A DNA stretch of 10,627 nucleotides from Christiangramia sp. Its GTDB lineage: Bacteria; Bacteroidota; Bacteroidia; Flavobacteriales; Flavobacteriaceae. The notes under the pieces were generated by a model. The model did not search any database. It saw nothing but the letters and a program-made list of their open reading frames with translations, and had not been told where the DNA came from. Made by a program: the position numbers and the translations under genes. Location: positions 1 to 10,627 of the forward strand of contig JAGXII010000205.1 of NCBI GenBank assembly GCA_024635735.1, read 5' to 3'. The stretch's first letter is position 1; the number at the start of each line of letters is the position of its first letter. Shown in pieces: positions 7,140 to 10,627 of this stretch.

Positions 7140-10100
7140 ATTAGACGCAAAGTTAAAACATATAAGCGTATCAAAAAATTCTGGAAAATACTAACTAAAA
7201 CAGTCATTGCACTGATTTTGTTATTCATAATTCTATTGATAGTATTTTCCATTCCTGCCGTACAAACATCAGTAGCCAAAAGGTTTACCAATTCATTACG
7301 GGAAAACAGCGATGTAAATATCTCAATAGGAAGGGTTTCTATTGGCTATTTTGGAAGTGTTAAGCTGCGGGATATTTATGTTGAGGACCATCATGCAGAC
7401 ACTCTTTTTACGGCTGAAGAGATCAAAACTTCAATACTTAGCCTTAGAAATCTTATTAACAATTCTCCCAATCTTGGAAATACACGAATAGAAGGCCTGG
7501 ACATGCGGATGAGGCGCTATAAAGGGGATGATAAGGATAATCTTGGAGTGCTAATTGAAAAATTGAAGAAGGAGCCAGCCGGTGATTCCACTCATTTTGA
7601 ACTTAATGCACAAAACGTTCAAATTGTAAATAGCCGCTATAGTTATTATGACGAAAATATTGATAAGCAGGACGTTCTGGTTATGGATAGTCTGGATATT
7701 TTCGCGAACGAACTACGAATCAAGGATGAAAATATAGATATAGATATTGGCAGCTTAAATGGTTATGAACACCGGGGCATACAGATAGACAATCTTTCTA
7801 CCAGTTTTCACTACGATCCACAGAGCATGAATCTTATAGACATGAAGCTGAAAACACCCGGATCCCTGGTGAATGCGGATCTAAGATTCAATTATCAGTC
7901 CGGAGATTTTTCAGATTTTGAAAACCTTGTGAATGTACAGGCCGAGTTTAGGAAAAGTAAACTCTCGAGTAATGATTTACAGGCCTTTTATGATGGTTTT
8001 GGGGATGATGAATCACTAAGCTTTAAAACCAGTCTTGTGGGAACTCTAAATGATTTTCATTTAGAAAATCTCGAACTTAATGGTCTGGACAGAACAAGTA
8101 TTTATGGCAATTTTCAAGTAAAAGGTTCGTTTTCCAAAGATCCAGGGGAATTTAGTGTAGATGGTAGTTTTTCTGATTTTAATACCAATTACTACGATAT
8201 GGTCAACTTTCTCCCGGGACCATTATTAGGCAAATTACCGGAGAATTTAAGGGAATTCGGGAATGTGAATATCAAAGGGAATACAATGGTTACCCAATCA
8301 TCACTGGATACAGATGTTTATATAACCACCCAGTTAGGTTCGGCGGATGCCGATTTTGTTTTAAAAAATTTCAACCAGTCTTCTGCGGCTACCTACAAGG
8401 GAAAATTGATTTTTAAAGATTTCAATGTTGGAAAGCTCATCGATAATGCGAAACTGGGAAAAACCAGTTTTAATTTAGATTTTGATGGAAAAGGATTTGA
8501 CAGGGAAAACCTGAATACTCAGCTTAAGGGTAATATTTCAAAACTAACCTTCAATAATTATACATATTCGAATATAAGGGTAATTGGAAATCTGAAAAAT
8601 CCTGTATTCAACGGTTATTTTGTTTCCCGCGATCCCAATCTGGAGATGGAATTCAATGGTCTTGCAGATCTTTCAGAAGATATTAATGTATATGACTTTG
8701 AGGCTTCGGTTCAGTATGCAGATCTTAATACTCTAAACTTTGTTAGCCGGGACAGCATTTCAATATTCAAAGGAGATGTGATTATGAATATGAAAGGCAC
8801 CACTATAGATGATGCGGTTGGCGATATTCTTCTGCTAAATACCAGTTACCGAAATCAGAACGACCTGTACTATTTTGATGATCTTAGCATTGCATCCAGT
8901 TTTGACGGCCCCGAGAGAACAATAAAGATTAATTCTCCCGATGTAATTAGCGGCCAGGTAAGGGGTGTTTTTAAAATAAAAGAGGTGGGAGCGCTTCTTG
9001 AAAATTTCCTGGGAAGTATCTATACCAATTATCAGCCCCGCACTATTACTACAAATCAATACATGGAATTCGACTTCGATATTTACAACCAGATCGTGGA
9101 CGTCTTTTATCCTGAAATTGAACTGGCCCCGAATACTTATTTACGCGGTAGAGTAGAGTCAGACGAATCTGAGTTCAAGCTAACTTTTAAGTCTCCTAGA
9201 ATTGACGTATTCGGGAATCTGGTAGAAAACATTAATCTCCAGGTAGATAATACTAACCCTATCTATAATACATTTTTTGAGGCTGATAGTGTCGCTACAG
9301 ACCTCTATAATTTTTCAGAATTCAGTTTTATTAATGTGACTCAACGGGATACATTGTTTATCCGTTCAGAGTTCCAGGGGGGGAAGAGAAATAATGATGT
9401 TTTTAACCTTAACCTTTTTCATACTATCAACGAGAATGGAAAATCTGTAGTAGGAATTCAAAAATCCGATTTCAAATTCAAGGATAATACATGGTATTTG
9501 AATGAATCCAACAACAAAAGCAACAAGATCGTTTTCGACAATAAATTCAGGGATCTTAGTGTGGATTCTTTGGTTATGAGTCATCAAAATGAGGAGATCA
9601 GGCTTAGCGGCCAGATGAGAGATTCCACTTATAAAAATTTTAAAATGGAATTCCTCAATGTTGATATTGGTAAAATCACCCCTGAAATTGATAGTATTGA
9701 CCTCGCAGGTACTCTTAACGGTCACCTGGACCTTCGTCAGGAAAATGGCGCCTATTACCCCAATACTAATATGACCATTGATTCCCTGAATGTAAACGAC
9801 TATTATCTGGGCAATTTAAAGCTGGATGTTGAAGGAAATGAGGATCTCACTAATTATGCAGTAAATGCTAATATCCGGAATAAAGGTCTGGAATCGCTGA
9901 GCGCTATTGGATATATTAATGTGAGTGGCAGTGAACCAAAAATAGACCTTGAAGTAAATATGGACCGCTTAAATGTGGCTCCCCTGAGTCCCATTGGAGG
10001 GGAGGTGATTACAAATATTCGCGGTTTCGCATCAGGTAGAGCATTTGTCACGGGAAATTATAAAAACCCTGATTTCTCAGGTAGTCTAGAACTTAATAAC

Positions 10101-10627
10101 GCCGGGTTAAAAATACCATATCTCAACGTAGATTTACGATTTCCAGATGCTACTGAAATAGGCTTATCCAAGCAGCAGTTCAATTTAGATGGCATCACGA
10201 TAATTGATACAAAATTTAATACCCGCGGTACCCTTAATGGTTTTATTTCCCACCGAAACTTTTCAGAATGGTTTCTTGACCTGAACTTAGATTCAGATCG
10301 ATTGCTGGTGCTGGATACAGATCAGGATCCCGATGCGCTTTATTACGGAACTGCATTTATAGATGGAGAAGCGAGTATCAAAGGGCCAACAGATCAATTG
10401 GTGATTGAAGTGAATGCTGCTACCGAGCGCGGTACTGTATTTAAAATTCCGCTTAGTGATACTGAATCTGTTGGAGATAATTCCTTTATACATTTCTTAA
10501 GCCCCGAGGAGAAAACGGCCAAGCTTGCGGGAAAAGAGATTGAAGTGCCGGAAGTGAAAGGTCTTGAACTTATTTTTGATCTTGATATTAACAATAAGGC
10601 TGAAGTTGAAGTGGTAGTAGATCAAAC
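7140..10627 (+). CDS. tamB: Translocation/assembly module protein TamB (3' partial, non-ATG start)
   Basis: An open frame of 1162 codons with no stop to the right edge; I read it through. TamB is a long periplasm-spanning protein anchored in the inner membrane, linked to outer-membrane protein assembly with TamA and to phospholipid transport. Counting from ATT 7140: a basic N-terminus RRKVKTYKRIKK (2-13), one membrane anchor (about 17-41, ending FSIPAVQ), an AsmA-like region with IGRVSIGYFG (63-72) and LRDIYVEDHH (76-85), then a very long repetitive beta-rich region. The stretch FIRSEFQGGKR followed by NLFHTIN (about 740-760) is a family block of Bacteroidota TamB as I recall it. The C-terminal DUF490 domain lies beyond the window. 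No in-frame ATG occurs before codon 122 (7503), which is past the anchor, and no GTG or TTG before the anchor. ATT 7140 is my best start; CTG 7212 or TTG 7218 would cut into the membrane segment. Confidence 0.92.
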   Translation, partial: MRRKVKTYKRIKKFWKILTKTVIALILLFIILLIVFSIPAVQTSVAKRFTNSLRENSDVNISIGRVSIGYFGSVKLRDIYVEDHHADTLFTAEEIKTSILSLRNLINNSPNLGNTRIEGLDMRMRRYKGDDKDNLGVLIEKLKKEPAGDSTHFELNAQNVQIVNSRYSYYDENIDKQDVLVMDSLDIFANELRIKDENIDIDIGSLNGYEHRGIQIDNLSTSFHYDPQSMNLIDMKLKTPGSLVNADLRFNYQSGDFSDFENLVNVQAEFRKSKLSSNDLQAFYDGFGDDESLSFKTSLVGTLNDFHLENLELNGLDRTSIYGNFQVKGSFSKDPGEFSVDGSFSDFNTNYYDMVNFLPGPLLGKLPENLREFGNVNIKGNTMVTQSSLDTDVYITTQLGSADADFVLKNFNQSSAATYKGKLIFKDFNVGKLIDNAKLGKTSFNLDFDGKGFDRENLNTQLKGNISKLTFNNYTYSNIRVIGNLKNPVFNGYFVSRDPNLEMEFNGLADLSEDINVYDFEASVQYADLNTLNFVSRDSISIFKGDVIMNMKGTTIDDAVGDILLLNTSYRNQNDLYYFDDLSIASSFDGPERTIKINSPDVISGQVRGVFKIKEVGALLENFLGSIYTNYQPRTITTNQYMEFDFDIYNQIVDVFYPEIELAPNTYLRGRVESDESEFKLTFKSPRIDVFGNLVENINLQVDNTNPIYNTFFEADSVATDLYNFSEFSFINVTQRDTLFIRSEFQGGKRNNDVFNLNLFHTINENGKSVVGIQKSDFKFKDNTWYLNESNNKSNKIVFDNKFRDLSVDSLVMSHQNEEIRLSGQMRDSTYKNFKMEFLNVDIGKITPEIDSIDLAGTLNGHLDLRQENGAYYPNTNMTIDSLNVNDYYLGNLKLDVEGNEDLTNYAVNANIRNKGLESLSAIGYINVSGSEPKIDLEVNMDRLNVAPLSPIGGEVITNIRGFASGRAFVTGNYKNPDFSGSLELNNAGLKIPYLNVDLRFPDATEIGLSKQQFNLDGITIIDTKFNTRGTLNGFISHRNFSEWFLDLNLDSDRLLVLDTDQDPDALYYGTAFIDGEASIKGPTDQLVIEVNAATERGTVFKIPLSDTESVGDNSFIHFLSPEEKTAKLAGKEIEVPEVKGLELIFDLDINNKAEVEVVVDQ
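7148..7178 (-). promoter_or_regulatory. Putative Bacteroidota-type promoter of the tsaD operon
   Basis: On the minus strand TAACTTTG (7155-7148) matches the Bacteroidota -7 consensus TAnnTTTG exactly. A TTTTTTG stretch (7178-7172) supplies a -33 TTG, with 16 bases between the two, slightly shorter than the usual 17-23. The -7 element ends 36 bases before the tsaD ATG, leaving a leader of about 30 bases. I found no such element near the starts of the other five minus-strand genes, in keeping with one operon. It lies within the first codons of tamB. No transcript data are available. Confidence 0.6.

Noticed and set aside
7112..7291. 60-codon upstream extension of the tsaD frame with a Met at 7291.
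   Set aside because: The extension is antisense to the tamB anchor, covers the likely promoter and is not part of TsaD proteins. The Met at 7109-7111 gives the normal 340 residues and a start just before the conserved ILAIESSCDDT.
8835..10594. Several minus-strand open frames of 65-119 codons opposite tamB.
   Set aside because: The plus-strand tamB frame is continuous and family-like across them all; these are chance frames without recognisable domains.
1..10627. CRISPR arrays, tRNA or rRNA genes, insertion sequences, integrase or phage genes, toxin-antitoxin pairs.
   Set aside because: Almost all bases are in recognisable core genes, the longest gap is 28 bases, and no direct-repeat array, cloverleaf or transposase was seen.

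Overview
The window looks like ordinary chromosomal core sequence from a marine-type Flavobacteriaceae bacterium (Bacteroidota), possibly close to Gramella/Christiangramia. This rests on protein resemblance recalled from family knowledge: a TamB of the Bacteroidota type, a PG_1098-like THUMP methyltransferase, a DUF4159 protein and a C45-type acyltransferase tail. AT-rich sequence, gene starts without clear Shine-Dalgarno sequences, and a TAnnTTTG promoter element upstream of tsaD all agree. The genus is a guess. No RNA genes, mobile elements, CRISPR arrays or prophage genes are visible.

Layout. (1) Positions 2-1902, plus strand: the 3' end of a C45-family acyltransferase/peptidase-like gene with a TPR tail, then, 2 bases later, a phenylacetate-CoA-ligase-like adenylate-forming enzyme. 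This pair may be the last part of a biosynthetic locus lying to the left, for example a flexirubin or aryl-polyene type cluster. (2) Positions 1904-7111, minus strand: a tight six-gene run, transcribed tsaD, rsmE, DUF4159 protein, TrmH-family methyltransferase, AI-2E-family membrane protein, THUMP-like methyltransferase. Gaps are 1, 11, -4, 12 and 4 bases, so it is very probably one operon. Four of the six proteins act or probably act on RNA (tRNA t6A37 synthesis, 16S rRNA m3U1498, a SPOUT methyltransferase and a PG_1098-type methyltransferase). The other two belong to the cell envelope. (3) Positions 7140-10627, plus strand: a long open frame for TamB, running off the right edge and divergent from tsaD.

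The most notable details are about gene starts. The AI-2E gene starts with GTG and the TrmH-family gene with TTG (inside a TTGA stop/start overlap). tamB has no in-frame ATG, GTG or TTG between the preceding in-frame stop (7137-7139) and its membrane anchor; the best candidate start is ATT at 7140. The tsaD promoter-like element (TAACTTTG, 7148-7155 on the minus strand) lies inside the first codons of tamB, so the two genes have interlocked 5' ends. I found no convincing new biological system. The best lead for one is the biosynthetic locus implied at the left edge.
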